DNA from: Epibacterium sp. Ofav1-8
GTDB taxonomy: Bacteria; Pseudomonadota; Alphaproteobacteria; Rhodobacterales; Rhodobacteraceae
Direction of reading: 5' to 3'
Assembly (NCBI RefSeq): GCF_022348185.1
Contig: NZ_JAKRFD010000016.1
Coordinates: 57,219 to 121,218, forward strand
Length of the DNA: 64,000 nucleotides
Below, one piece after another: positions 26,050 through 35,113 of the stretch. The notes under the pieces were generated by a model. That model had not been told where the DNA came from. It was given only the letters and a program-made list of their open reading frames with translations, and searched no databases. Numbering within the stretch: the stretch's first letter is position 1; every line of letters starts with the position of its first letter. The translations under genes were made by a program, and so were the position numbers.

Positions 26050-29000
26050 GTGGAGCCAAGCCTGTTTGCCTTTATCTGGCGCTATTCCAAGCGCCAGCAA
26101 CTCGGTCTGCTGGTCCTGACGCTGCTGAGTTTTCCGTTTCTCTACGCGACGTTGGAGCTGCCCAAGCGGATCGTCAACGATGCCATCGGCGCGCCGAGCG
26201 ACTGGATCATGCTCTGGGGGTGGCGGCTGAGTTCCGAGTCCTATCTGCTGGTGCTGTGCTTCACCTTCCTGGCGGCGGTTCTGGCCAGCGGCCTGATGAA
26301 GATGCGGCTCAATACGCTCAAGGGTATCCTGTCGGAGCGGCTGCTGCGGCGCCTGCGCTATCAGATGATCGCGCGGATGATGCGGTTCCCCTCGGGCCAC
26401 TTTCGCACCACCTCGCAGGGGGAGATGGTGTCGCTCATCACCTCCGAATCAGAGCCGATGGGCGGGCTGATGGGGGATGCGGTGGCGCAGCCGGTGTTCC
26501 AGGCCGGGCAGATGCTGACCATCGTGGCGTTCCTGTTTGTGCAGAGCGTCTGGTTCGGGCTGGCCTCGGTGGCGCTGATCCCGTTGCAGGCCTGGCTGAT
26601 CCCGATGCTGCAACGCCAGATCAACCTCCTCAACAAGGACCGGATCGTCGAGCTGCGCGCGCTCTCTGCCGAGATCGGTGAAACCGCCGCCGGGCTTTCC
26701 GACCTGCGCAGCAACGGCGGCTGGCGCTACCGGCTGGCGCAGGTGTCCAACCGGCTGGGCCGCCTGTTCGAGATCCGCCGTCGCATCTTCATGAAAAAGT
26801 TCTTCATGAAGTTCCTCAACAACCTGATCGGCCATCTGACGCCGTTCTTCTTTTATTCGGTGGGCGGTCTGCTGGCGATCCGGGGCGAGATCACCGTGGG
26901 CGCGCTGGTGGCGGCACTGGCGGCCTACAAGGATCTGTCGGCCCCGTGGAAAGAGCTGCTGACCTATTACAACCAGGTGCAGGACATGTCGCTGCGCTGG
27001 CAGGTCATGCGCGAGAAATTCGCCCCGCCCGGGATGCTCGACGCGGCGCTGTTCGAGGGCGAACCCCGGAGCCTGCCGCATCTGCGCGGGGCGATCGAGC
27101 TGCGCGATGTCACCGTCCGCGATGGCGAGGGCAAGCCGATCCTGGACGGGCTCTCGCTGACCATCCCGGCGGGCGCGCAGGTGGCGATCCGGAGCACCTC
27201 GGCGGCGGAACGTCAGGCGCTGGCGCAGCTTCTGACCCGCGAGGTGCTGCCGGCGCGGGGCGAGGTCATCGTGGCCGGACGCCCCCTGGCGGAATTGCAT
27301 CAGGGGGTGATCGCCAGCCGCATCGGCTATGCCTTCAGCGGGCCCTATCTGTTTGACGGCTCGCTGGGGGACAATGTGCTGATGCCGCTGCGCAACCGGC
27401 CCCGCGCCACCGCGCCGGAGCTGCAACTGCTGAGCCGCGCCGAGGCGGTGCGGGCGGGCAACAGTGCCGATCCGCTGCATGCGGATTGGGTGAACCCGGA
27501 TCTGGCCGGGCTCGGCTCCGAGGACGGGCTGCGCGACTGGTGGTTCCAGCTGGTGGAGGCGATGGGCATCGACGGCCAGCTGTTTCACCGCACCCTGCAT
27601 GCCCGGTTGATGGATCATCACCGCGCGCTGGAGGCGCAGATCACCGCCCTGCGGCCCCGCATCGCCGCCCGGCTGGCGGCGCAGGGGCTGGGGGATGTGG
27701 TCTATCGGTTCCTGCCGGAGCGTTACAATCCCACCCTGTCGCTGGCCGAGAACATGATGTTCGCCTTTCCGGTGCAGCCGGTGCCGACAGAGCTGTTCAC
27801 CGATCCCGACGGTCCGTTTCAGCGGGTGCTGCGGGCAGAGGGGCTTGAGGTGGAGACCCGCGACATCAGCCTGGCGCTGATCGACACGCTGCAACGGACC
27901 TTTGGCAAGGGCGACACCTCGCACCCGCTGTTCCGGCGGCTGGGGCTGGACGAGGATCTCTATGCCCGCATCACCCGTGCGGCCGACCACCACACCGGCG
28001 GCGGCACGCTGGGGCGCGCAGACAATGCGCTGTTGTGCACGCTGCCCTTCCTGCTGACCGAAGAGCAGATCGGCGCCGGTCTGCCGCGCGCCTACAAGGA
28101 CCGCATCCTCGAAATCCGGGCGCGGCGCGGCGATCTGCTGCTGTCGGACTGCGCCGGGGTCTATCGCCGCCTGCGCTCCGAAGAATACGCCCGCAAGCTG
28201 ACGGTGCTGGAAAACGCGCTGTTTGGCCGGGTGTCGATCCACGCGGGCGCCCGCGCGCAGGCGGTGGAGGATGTGGTCGCCGAGGTGATGGCCGACCACG
28301 ATCTGAAGGCGCGGCTGGCGCTGATGATCTACGACCTGCCGACCGGGCTGGGCGGCGCCTTGCTGGAGCCGGTGTTCCGCGAACGCGCCGCCTTTACCCG
28401 GGCGGCGATCAAGCGGCCCGATATCCTGATCCTCGATCACGTGCTGGCCAGCCATGACGCCGACAACCGGCTGAAGACCCGCACCCGGTTGCAGGCGCTC
28501 TTGCCCAAGACCACGATGATCCACCTCGAAGACCATTTCGAGAACCCCTCGCGCTATGACATGTATCTGGAGCTGACGGACGGGCGGCTGGACGGGCAGG
28601 AGGGTGTGGCCGCGCCCTGGCCCGAGACGGCAGAACAGGGCGGCGATTTTGATCGCAAGCTGGCGGTGATCGGCGATGTCGATCTGTTTGCGCGGCTGGA
28701 TCCCCGCAATCAGCGCCTGCTGGCGTTTTCCGCCGCCTGGGTGCAGGTGCCGACGGGCACTGCGGTGTTCCGCGCCGGCGCCGAGGGCGATGCGGTCTAC
28801 CTGTGCCTGTCCGGCCGTGCAGCGCTGCAATTCCCCGAAGACGGCAGCCAGCTCGACGAGATCGGCCCCGGGCGGCTGATCGGGGATCTGGCGGTGATCA
28901 CCGGCGAGCCGCGCCAGCTCGACCTGCTGGCGGTCGAGGACTGCGTGTTCCTGCGCATCGGGGCCGAGGAATATTGCACCGTGATCGAAAGCGATGTCTC

Positions 29001-29115
29001 GGTGGCGGTGCAATTGCTGAAAACGGTCTCCGGACATCTGTCGAGCGCCGCCGTCGCCCTGCAGGCGGCGCGGACGGGGCCGCAACCCGACGACAGCGCG
29101 CAGCGCGAGGGCTGA
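26050..29115 (+). CDS. ABC-exporter-like protein with degenerate ATPase and C-terminal cyclic-nucleotide-binding domain
   Basis: This is 1021 residues from GTG 26050. Residues ~1-320 form a type I ABC exporter membrane domain (helices near 18-34, 66-82, 150-185 and 262-295). A nucleotide-binding-like region starts at ~348 (IELRDVTVRDGEGKPIL). Where Walker A is expected the sequence is QVAIRSTSAAERQALAQLL (377-395), without Gly-Lys-Ser/Thr. An insertion of ~280 residues (~445-720) separates the halves. The signature motif is replaced by EPVFRERAAF (~773). Walker B reads ILILDHVLAS (792-801), with His797 in place of the catalytic Glu. Residues ~876-990 form a cNMP-binding domain (GDLAVITGEPRQLDLL, conserved Arg955). 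ATP hydrolysis is unlikely. It may act as a membrane scaffold or nucleotide-responsive regulator. The CPBP protease gene follows 77 bp later. Confidence 0.85.
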   Translation: MEPSLFAFIWRYSKRQQLGLLVLTLLSFPFLYATLELPKRIVNDAIGAPSDWIMLWGWRLSSESYLLVLCFTFLAAVLASGLMKMRLNTLKGILSERLLRRLRYQMIARMMRFPSGHFRTTSQGEMVSLITSESEPMGGLMGDAVAQPVFQAGQMLTIVAFLFVQSVWFGLASVALIPLQAWLIPMLQRQINLLNKDRIVELRALSAEIGETAAGLSDLRSNGGWRYRLAQVSNRLGRLFEIRRRIFMKKFFMKFLNNLIGHLTPFFFYSVGGLLAIRGEITVGALVAALAAYKDLSAPWKELLTYYNQVQDMSLRWQVMREKFAPPGMLDAALFEGEPRSLPHLRGAIELRDVTVRDGEGKPILDGLSLTIPAGAQVAIRSTSAAERQALAQLLTREVLPARGEVIVAGRPLAELHQGVIASRIGYAFSGPYLFDGSLGDNVLMPLRNRPRATAPELQLLSRAEAVRAGNSADPLHADWVNPDLAGLGSEDGLRDWWFQLVEAMGIDGQLFHRTLHARLMDHHRALEAQITALRPRIAARLAAQGLGDVVYRFLPERYNPTLSLAENMMFAFPVQPVPTELFTDPDGPFQRVLRAEGLEVETRDISLALIDTLQRTFGKGDTSHPLFRRLGLDEDLYARITRAADHHTGGGTLGRADNALLCTLPFLLTEEQIGAGLPRAYKDRILEIRARRGDLLLSDCAGVYRRLRSEEYARKLTVLENALFGRVSIHAGARAQAVEDVVAEVMADHDLKARLALMIYDLPTGLGGALLEPVFRERAAFTRAAIKRPDILILDHVLASHDADNRLKTRTRLQALLPKTTMIHLEDHFENPSRYDMYLELTDGRLDGQEGVAAPWPETAEQGGDFDRKLAVIGDVDLFARLDPRNQRLLAFSAAWVQVPTGTAVFRAGAEGDAVYLCLSGRAALQFPEDGSQLDEIGPGRLIGDLAVITGEPRQLDLLAVEDCVFLRIGAEEYCTVIESDVSVAVQLLKTVSGHLSSAAVALQAARTGPQPDDSAQREG

Positions 29116-29192
29116 TCGCGTCCCGGTGTCCGGCGCTGGTCAGGCGCGCCCGGCTCGCTTACAAGGGGCAAAACGCCGAAGGACCGCCCGCA

Positions 29193-30074
29193 ATGCGCTA
29201 TCACCCCCACGAGATCCTGCTGCAGGACGCCCGCAAGATGCCGGAGCTCTGGCGTCTGGCGGTCGGGGTGGTGCTGGTGATCGTGACCTGGTTTGCGCTG
29301 GGGCTGCTGTCGGACCTGCTGGTGCTGCCGGCGGTGCTGGCGCTGACCGGCGACGCGGATCTGTTTGGCGGCAATGATGCGGCCGGGATGGCGGTGCTGC
29401 TGGGCAATTTCCTCTATGCCATCATTGCCGTGGGGCTGGTGTTACAGATGCTGCACGGGCGCAGTCTTGGCTCTCTGGTGGGGCCGCGGGACCGGGTGCT
29501 CCGGCAGTGGTGGCAGGTGGTGCGTATCCTGCTGGTGCTGGTCTGCGTCGTGGTGGTGCTGCCGCCCTACGACATGGGCGAACCGGTGGTGGCGCAGCTG
29601 CCGTTTGGACGCTGGCTGCTGTGGTTGCCGCTGTCGCTGGTCTTGGTACTGATCCAGGTCAGCGCCGAGGAAATCCTGTTTCGCGGCTATCTTCAGCAGG
29701 GGCTCGCCGCCCGGTTCCGGAGCCCGCTGGTCTGGCTGCTCCTGCCGTCGCTCCTGTTTGGCATGGGCCACTACATGCCGCAGGAGGCCGGGGACAATGC
29801 CTGGCTCATCGTGGCGAGTGCCACCCTCTATGGCATGCTGATGGCGGATCTGACCGCGCGGGCCGGCAGTCTCGGCCCGGCGATCGCGGTGCATTTCATC
29901 AACAACGTCTGGTCCCTGCTGGTGGTGGCCTCGCCCTCCAGCCTCAACGGGCTGGCGCTCTATCTGCACCCCTTTGCAATGGATGACGTGGCGGCGCTGC
30001 GCCCCTGGCTGCTGGTGGACCTGATGGTGCTCCTTGTGACGTGGCTTGCGGCGCGGGTTGCGATCAGGGCCTGA
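29193..30074 (+). CDS. CPBP-family intramembrane metalloprotease (CAAX protease-like)
   Basis: This is 293 residues from ATG 29193. Seven or eight hydrophobic helices span the protein. The CPBP motifs are present: EEILFRGYLQ (~163), FGMGHYM (~198) and HFINNVW (~240), supplying the Glu, Glu/Arg, His and His/Asn that coordinate the metal. Bacterial members are linked to bacteriocin self-immunity, protein processing or membrane scaffolding. It follows the ABC-like gene closely on the same strand and may be co-transcribed with it, so the two could work together in the membrane. Confidence 0.87.
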   Translation: MRYHPHEILLQDARKMPELWRLAVGVVLVIVTWFALGLLSDLLVLPAVLALTGDADLFGGNDAAGMAVLLGNFLYAIIAVGLVLQMLHGRSLGSLVGPRDRVLRQWWQVVRILLVLVCVVVVLPPYDMGEPVVAQLPFGRWLLWLPLSLVLVLIQVSAEEILFRGYLQQGLAARFRSPLVWLLLPSLLFGMGHYMPQEAGDNAWLIVASATLYGMLMADLTARAGSLGPAIAVHFINNVWSLLVVASPSSLNGLALYLHPFAMDDVAALRPWLLVDLMVLLVTWLAARVAIRA

Positions 30075-30137
30075 TTGCAATTGACGCAAACTCGCCTTAT
30101 CTGGGGTTCCAACCGCCAATCAGGCAGAGGCCAATAG

Positions 30138-31100
30138 ATGAACTGGATCACCAACTACGTCCGCCCCAGGATCAACTCGATCTTCTCGCGCCGGGAAGTC
30201 CCCGAGAACCTGTGGAAGAAATGCGACGAATGCGGCACCATGCTGTTTCACCGCGAGTTGACCGACAATCAGAACGTCTGCACCAACTGCGGCCACCACA
30301 TGCATATCACCCCGCGGGCGCGGTTCGAGGCGCTGTTCGACGGTGGCATCTTTGCCGAGGTGAAGGTCCCGGAACCGGTTGCCGATCCGCTGAAGTTCCG
30401 CGACCAGAAACGCTATCCCGACCGGATGCGTGCGGCACAGAAAAACACCGGCGAAAAAGAGGCGATGCTGGTCGCCACCGGTGAAATCGGGCGCACGCCG
30501 ATCGTCGCCACCGCGCAGGATTTCTCCTTCATGGGCGGCTCCATGGGCATGTATGTCGGCAACGCCATCATCGCCGCCGCCGAAGAGGCCGTGAAACTGG
30601 GCCGCCCGCTGGTGCTGTTCTCTGCCGCAGGTGGCGCACGCATGCAGGAGGGCATCCTGTCGCTGATGCAGATGCCGCGCACCACCGTTGCGATCGAGAT
30701 GCTCAAAGAGGCGGGCCTGCCCTATATCGTGGTGCTCACCCATCCGACCACCGGCGGTGTCACCGCGTCCTATGCGATGCTGGGCGATGTGCATATCTCC
30801 GAACCCAACGCGCTCATTTGTTTTGCCGGTCCCCGCGTGATCGAGCAGACCATCCGCGAAAAACTGCCCGAGGGCTTTCAGCGCGCCGAATACCTGCTGG
30901 ACCATGGCATGCTGGACCGGGTGACCCCACGCACCGAGATGCGCGACGAGCTGATCACCATCATCCGCATGATGATGAAACTGCCGCCTCAGGTGCATGG
31001 CGATCTGCCCGCCCCGGAGCCTGAGCCGCAGGTCGAAGGGGCCGAAAAAGACGAAAAAGCGCCCGAGGAGGACGCATCGGGCGAAGACAAAAAAGCCTGA
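30138..31100 (+). CDS. accD: Acetyl-CoA carboxylase carboxyltransferase subunit beta
   Basis: This is a 320-residue protein. The N-terminal zinc ribbon uses Cys29, Cys32, Cys48 and Cys51 (CDEC, CTNC). The carboxyltransferase core includes [45 protein letters not shown] and [11 protein letters not shown], the acetyl-CoA and oxyanion regions. An acidic, lysine-rich C-terminal tail of ~45 residues ([19 protein letters not shown]) is typical of alphaproteobacterial AccD. With AccA it transfers CO2 from biotin to acetyl-CoA in the first step of fatty-acid synthesis. folC follows after a 149-bp gap containing a hairpin. Confidence 0.97.
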   Translation: MNWITNYVRPRINSIFSRREVPENLWKKCDECGTMLFHRELTDNQNVCTNCGHHMHITPRARFEALFDGGIFAEVKVPEPVADPLKFRDQKRYPDRMRAAQKNTGEKEAMLVATGEIGRTPIVATAQDFSFMGGSMGMYVGNAIIAAAEEAVKLGRPLVLFSAAGGARMQEGILSLMQMPRTTVAIEMLKEAGLPYIVVLTHPTTGGVTASYAMLGDVHISEPNALICFAGPRVIEQTIREKLPEGFQRAEYLLDHGMLDRVTPRTEMRDELITIIRMMMKLPPQVHGDLPAPEPEPQVEGAEKDEKAPEEDASGEDKKA

Positions 31101-31140
31101 GCCCCTTCATCATGAGTTTTGCCTGACCGAAGGTCGGGCA

Positions 31141-31166
31141 GCGCCCGCCCCAATCGAGGCGGGCGC
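31141..31166 (+). terminator. GC hairpin between accD and folC
   Basis: GCGCCCGCC (31141-31149) pairs perfectly with GGCGGGCGC (31158-31166) around an 8-base loop, 40 bp after the accD stop. It is followed by TTCGCTTCC rather than a T-run, so it may only attenuate transcription into folC. Confidence 0.5.
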
Positions 31167-31249
31167 TTCGCTTCCACCCCGACGGGACGGGCGCTGCCCT
31201 CATCGCATGTGGCACCGCCTGGCTCCGTGATCAGACTGGATCACGTCCG

Positions 31250-32521
31250 ATGACCGAACAGACCTCCGACGCCATTCTCGCCCGTATGATGGCGCTGCAT
31301 CCCAAGATCATCGACCTGACGCTGGATCGGGTCTGGCGTCTCTTGGCGGCGCTGGACAACCCGCAGGATAAACTGCCCCCGGTGATCCATATCGCGGGCA
31401 CCAATGGCAAAGGCTCCACCCAGGCGATGATCCGCGCCGGGCTTGAGGGCTGGGGCAAATCGGTGCACGCCTATACCTCGCCGCATCTGGCCCGTTTTCA
31501 CGAACGCGTCCGTCTGGCGGGCGATCTGATCTCCGAGGATCACCTGACGCAGGTGCTTGATGAGTGCTACAACGCCAATGGCGACGAGAGCATCACCTAT
31601 TTCGAGATCACCACCGTGGCGGGGCTGCTGGCGTTCTCGCGCACCTCGGCGGATTACACCCTGCTGGAGGTTGGCCTTGGCGGGCGTCTGGACGCCACCA
31701 ATGTGATCACGCCCGAGGTTTCGGTGATCACGCCGATTTCCATCGACCATGAACAATTCCTCGGCAACACGCTGGCGAAGATCGCAGGCGAGAAGGCCGG
31801 CATCATCAAACGCGGCGTGCCGGTGGTGGTCGGCCCGCAACCCGACGAAGCGATGGAGGTGATCGAGGACACCGCGATGCGCCTTGGCGCGCCCCTGATC
31901 GCCTATGGTCAGCACTGGCACGTCCACGAGGAACGCGGACGTCTGGTCTATCAGGACGAACGTGGTCTGCTGGATCTGCCGCTGCCCAACCTGATGGGCG
32001 CGCATCAGATCCAGAACGCAGGTGCCGCCCTTGCGGTGCTGCGTCACCTCGGCGCGGATGAGGCCGCCTGCGAGGCGGCGATGACCGGCGCCGAATGGCC
32101 CGCCCGCATGCAGCGCCTCAAAACCGGCCCGCTGGTCGCGGCCGCCGGCGCGGCAGAGCTATGGCTGGATGGCGGTCACAACGCCGCCGCAGGCATTGCG
32201 CTCGCCGATGTGCTGGCCAAGCTGCCCAAACGCCCGACGCATCTGATCTGCGGCATGCTCAACACCAAGGATGTGACCGGCTATATGCGCCCCCTTGCAG
32301 CCCAGGCCGAGAGTCTGACCGCAGTGTCGATCCCCGGCGAAGCGGCAACGCTCAGCGCGGCAGACACCGCGGCGGCGGCGGCCTCCGTCGGGCTTGCAGC
32401 GCAGGAGGCCGAGAGCGTTGCAGCGGCGCTGAGTGCGATCCTGGCCCGCGATCCCGATTGCCGGGTGCTGATCTGCGGCTCGCTCTACCTCGCGGGCAAT
32501 ATCCTGCGCGAAAACGGCTAG
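31250..32521 (+). CDS. folC: Bifunctional folylpolyglutamate / dihydrofolate synthase
   Basis: This is a 423-residue protein. The ATP-binding P-loop is GTNGKGST (50-57), followed by SPHLARFHERVRL, which lines the folate site. Mur-ligase family motifs YFEITTVAGLLAFSR, LGGRLDATNVI and SIDHEQFLGNTLAKIAGEKAGII are cut here to their cores. The C-terminal domain has WLDGGHNAAAGIAL and ICGMLNTKD. It adds glutamate to dihydropteroate or folates. accD-folC adjacency is common in bacteria. The gene ends just before an intergenic repeat of the CCCGGGATATTT type. Confidence 0.95.
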   Translation: MTEQTSDAILARMMALHPKIIDLTLDRVWRLLAALDNPQDKLPPVIHIAGTNGKGSTQAMIRAGLEGWGKSVHAYTSPHLARFHERVRLAGDLISEDHLTQVLDECYNANGDESITYFEITTVAGLLAFSRTSADYTLLEVGLGGRLDATNVITPEVSVITPISIDHEQFLGNTLAKIAGEKAGIIKRGVPVVVGPQPDEAMEVIEDTAMRLGAPLIAYGQHWHVHEERGRLVYQDERGLLDLPLPNLMGAHQIQNAGAALAVLRHLGADEAACEAAMTGAEWPARMQRLKTGPLVAAAGAAELWLDGGHNAAAGIALADVLAKLPKRPTHLICGMLNTKDVTGYMRPLAAQAESLTAVSIPGEAATLSAADTAAAAASVGLAAQEAESVAAALSAILARDPDCRVLICGSLYLAGNILRENG

Positions 32522-32532
32522 GATCCGCCGCG

Positions 32533-32598
32533 CCTTCATCTTTTCATAAATATCCCGGGGGAGGCCCAAAGGGCCGGGGGCAGCGCCCCCTCCCCGGT
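32533..32598 (+). repeat. Intergenic repeat copy A (CTTCATCTTTTC...AAATATCCCGGGGG...GCCCCC)
   Basis: A CTTCATCTTTTC block is followed by AAATATCCCGGGGG, then GGGGGCAGCGCCCCC and CCCCGG. Copies of the same layout are at 43804-43874 (reverse orientation) and 45298-45352. This copy lies between the convergent folC and zapE genes; reading leftward, the hairpin is followed by an A/T-rich stretch as in a terminator. Confidence 0.75.
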
Positions 32599-32599
32599 G

Positions 32600-33670
32600 T
32601 CAGGCCGCGCGCCCCCAGTCCTTGTCCTGCATCTCCCGCAGGCGCGAGGCGGTGCGTTCGAATTCAAAGGCGCCATCGCCCTCCATATAGAGGAACTCCG
32701 GCTCTGCCGCCGCCGAGCAAATGAGCCGCACGCGGGCCTCGTAAAGCGCGTCGATCAGGGTCACGAACCGTTTGGCTTCGTTGAAATTGTTGCGCCCGAG
32801 GCTGGGGATGTTCTCCAGCACCAAAACCTTGACCGCATCGGCCACCGCCAGATAATCGCCGGGCCCCAGCATGGTGCCGCAGAGGTCATAAAACGTCGCC
32901 CGCGCCACCCCGTTGCGATAGGCGGGCAGGGTGACCTCGCGGCCCTTTACCGTCAGCACCAATGGCTCTGCCGCGCCGCCGGTGAGATCGCGCCAGATCT
33001 CTTCCATCTCGGCGCGGGTGTCGGCGTTCAGGGGCGTGAAATAGACCCGAGAGCCGGTCAGACGGTCCTGTCGATAGTCCTTGGGGCTGACCATCTCATG
33101 CACCTGCATCCTGTCCTTGATGAGGTCGATGAAGGGCAGGAACAGCTGCCGGTTCAGCCCGTCCTTATAAAGGTCATCCGGCACCCGGTTGGAGGTGGTC
33201 ACCACCACCACGCCGGCCTCGAACAGCGCCTCGAACAGCCGACCGACGATCATCGCATCGGTGATGTCGGTGATCTGCATCTCGTCAAACGCCAACAAGC
33301 GCACTGAGGCCACCACATCCGCCACCACCGGCGCCAGCGCGTCCTCGGTGCCGGCCTCGCGGGCGCGGTGCATCCTGGCGTGGATCTCCTGCATGAAGGC
33401 GTGGAAATGCACCCGGCGGCTGGGGATGTCATCAAGGCTCTCGACAAAGAGATCCATCAGCATCGACTTGCCGCGCCCGACACCGCCCCACAGATAAAGC
33501 CCCCTGACCTCCGGGCGTACCGCCTTGCGGAACAGGCCGCGCTTGACCGGCTCGGCGCGCAGGCCCTCGGCGATGCGGTCAAACTCCGGCAGGACCGCCT
33601 CTTGTGCGGGGTCGGGCTGGATCTGCCCACTGTCTACACGGGCCTGATAGAGGTCGGTCATATGTGTCAT
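32600..33670 (-). CDS. zapE: Cell division protein ZapE / AFG1-like ATPase
   Basis: This is 356 residues from ATG 33670 (33661 is possible); the frame upstream is not conserved-looking. Walker A is GGVGRGKS (62-69), in LYLWGGVGRGKSMLMDLF. Walker B is LLAFDEMQITDI. The arginine finger region TTSNRVPDDLYKDGLNR and the C-terminal segment FNEAKRFVTLIDALYE are typical of the AFG1 family. In gammaproteobacteria ZapE interacts with FtsZ and destabilises the Z ring; in mitochondria the homologue handles respiratory-chain proteins. It is transcribed leftward and divergent from the MFS gene. Confidence 0.93.
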   Translation of the reverse strand: MTHMTDLYQARVDSGQIQPDPAQEAVLPEFDRIAEGLRAEPVKRGLFRKAVRPEVRGLYLWGGVGRGKSMLMDLFVESLDDIPSRRVHFHAFMQEIHARMHRAREAGTEDALAPVVADVVASVRLLAFDEMQITDITDAMIVGRLFEALFEAGVVVVTTSNRVPDDLYKDGLNRQLFLPFIDLIKDRMQVHEMVSPKDYRQDRLTGSRVYFTPLNADTRAEMEEIWRDLTGGAAEPLVLTVKGREVTLPAYRNGVARATFYDLCGTMLGPGDYLAVADAVKVLVLENIPSLGRNNFNEAKRFVTLIDALYEARVRLICSAAAEPEFLYMEGDGAFEFERTASRLREMQDKDWGRAA

Positions 33671-33811
33671 GCCCCCAGCCATAGCCGGATGATTTTGCAA
33701 AGGAAAGCCGCAGCCGCCCGCTGGCTGAACCCGATGGTTCAATTTTATTTATGTATGCACACAAAACTCCTGAATTGACGCCCGCGTGCGAATGGGAACA
33801 CTTGCGGCGCA

Positions 33812-35074
33812 ATGACACAGCCGGAGAGCGCGCCCATGGACCGTCCAGCCCCCTTGTTCACCCCCGTCCTGCTGGTGGGCTGCCTGATCATCATGGTGAG
33901 CTTTGCGGTGCGCGCCTCCTTTGGCGTGTTCCAGATCCCGATCGCCGAGGATTTTGGCTGGCTCCGGAGCGAATTTTCGCTGGCCATCGCGATCCAGAAC
34001 CTGGCCTGGGGCATCGGCCAGCCGATCTTTGGCGCCATTGCCGAGAAGATCGGCGACCGCAAGGCGATCATCATCGGCGCGGTGGTCTATGCCGCCGGTC
34101 TGGTGCTGAGCGCGGGCGCCACCACGCCGTTTGAAATGCAGGCCTACGAATGGCTGGTGGGCTTTGGCGTTGCGGGCACGGGCTTTGGCGTGGTGCTGGC
34201 GGTGGTGGGGCGTGCCAGCTCGGACGAGAACCGCTCCATGTCGCTGGCGATTGTCACCGCAGCGGGTTCGGCGGGGCAGATCTTTGGCGCGCCGACGGCG
34301 GAATACATGCTGGGGCTGATGTCGTGGCAGACGGTGTTTTTGGTCTTTGCTGGTGTCGTTCTGGCGCTGATCCTGTCGCTTCCCCTGATGCGCGCGCCGG
34401 TCTCTGCGGGCAAGGCAGAGCTTGAGGAAAGCATGGGCGCGATCCTCAAGAAAGCCTTTCGCGATCCGTCTTACACGCTGATTTTCCTCGGGTTTTTCTC
34501 CTGTGGCTATCAGCTGGCCTTTGTCACCGCGCATTTTCCGGCCTTTGTCACCGAGATGTGCGGCCCGATCATGCCCGGCGGCATGCTGCACGGGCTGGGG
34601 ATCACCACCACCTCGGCGCTGGGGGCGGTGTCGATCTCGCTGATCGGTCTGGCCAATGTGGGCGGCACGCTGCTGGCGGGCTGGGCGGGCAAGCATTATT
34701 CCAAGAAATACCTGCTGGCGGGCATCTATACCGCGCGCACGATCGTGGCGGGGGCCTTCATCCTGCTGCCGATCACGCCCCTGTCGGTGATCCTGTTCTC
34801 GGTGGCGATGGGCGCGCTGTGGCTGGCGACCGTGCCGCTGACCTCCGGTCTGGTCGCCCATATCTACGGGCTGCGCTACATGGGCACGCTCTACGGCATC
34901 GTGTTCCTCAGCCACCAGATCGGCGGCTTCCTCGGCGTCTGGCTGGGCGGTCGGATGTACGACATCTACGGCGACTACACGATGGTCTGGTGGATCGGTG
35001 TCGGCGTCGGGGCCTTCAGCGCCATTGTGCATCTGCCGGTGCGCGAGCGTCCCTTGCAGCAGGCGGCGGCCTGA
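33812..35074 (+). CDS. Major facilitator superfamily transporter
   Basis: This is a 420-residue protein with twelve hydrophobic helices. The loop 2-3 signature appears as GAIAEKIGDRKAIIIG (~72-87). Helix 5 has the AIVTAAGSAGQIFGAPTAEY pattern shared with oxalate/formate-type and monocarboxylate-type MFS carriers. The loop between halves carries KAELEESMGAILKKAFRD. It probably takes up a small organic acid by proton symport, but the substrate is uncertain. ATG 33836 (MDRP) is an alternative start. The AT-rich sequence before it (TTTTATTTATGTATGC) probably holds its promoter and that of zapE. Confidence 0.85.
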   Translation: MTQPESAPMDRPAPLFTPVLLVGCLIIMVSFAVRASFGVFQIPIAEDFGWLRSEFSLAIAIQNLAWGIGQPIFGAIAEKIGDRKAIIIGAVVYAAGLVLSAGATTPFEMQAYEWLVGFGVAGTGFGVVLAVVGRASSDENRSMSLAIVTAAGSAGQIFGAPTAEYMLGLMSWQTVFLVFAGVVLALILSLPLMRAPVSAGKAELEESMGAILKKAFRDPSYTLIFLGFFSCGYQLAFVTAHFPAFVTEMCGPIMPGGMLHGLGITTTSALGAVSISLIGLANVGGTLLAGWAGKHYSKKYLLAGIYTARTIVAGAFILLPITPLSVILFSVAMGALWLATVPLTSGLVAHIYGLRYMGTLYGIVFLSHQIGGFLGVWLGGRMYDIYGDYTMVWWIGVGVGAFSAIVHLPVRERPLQQAAA

Positions 35075-35113
35075 TCGGGACGGGAATGACCGCAGCGTCG
35101 GCGGTGTGCCGCC

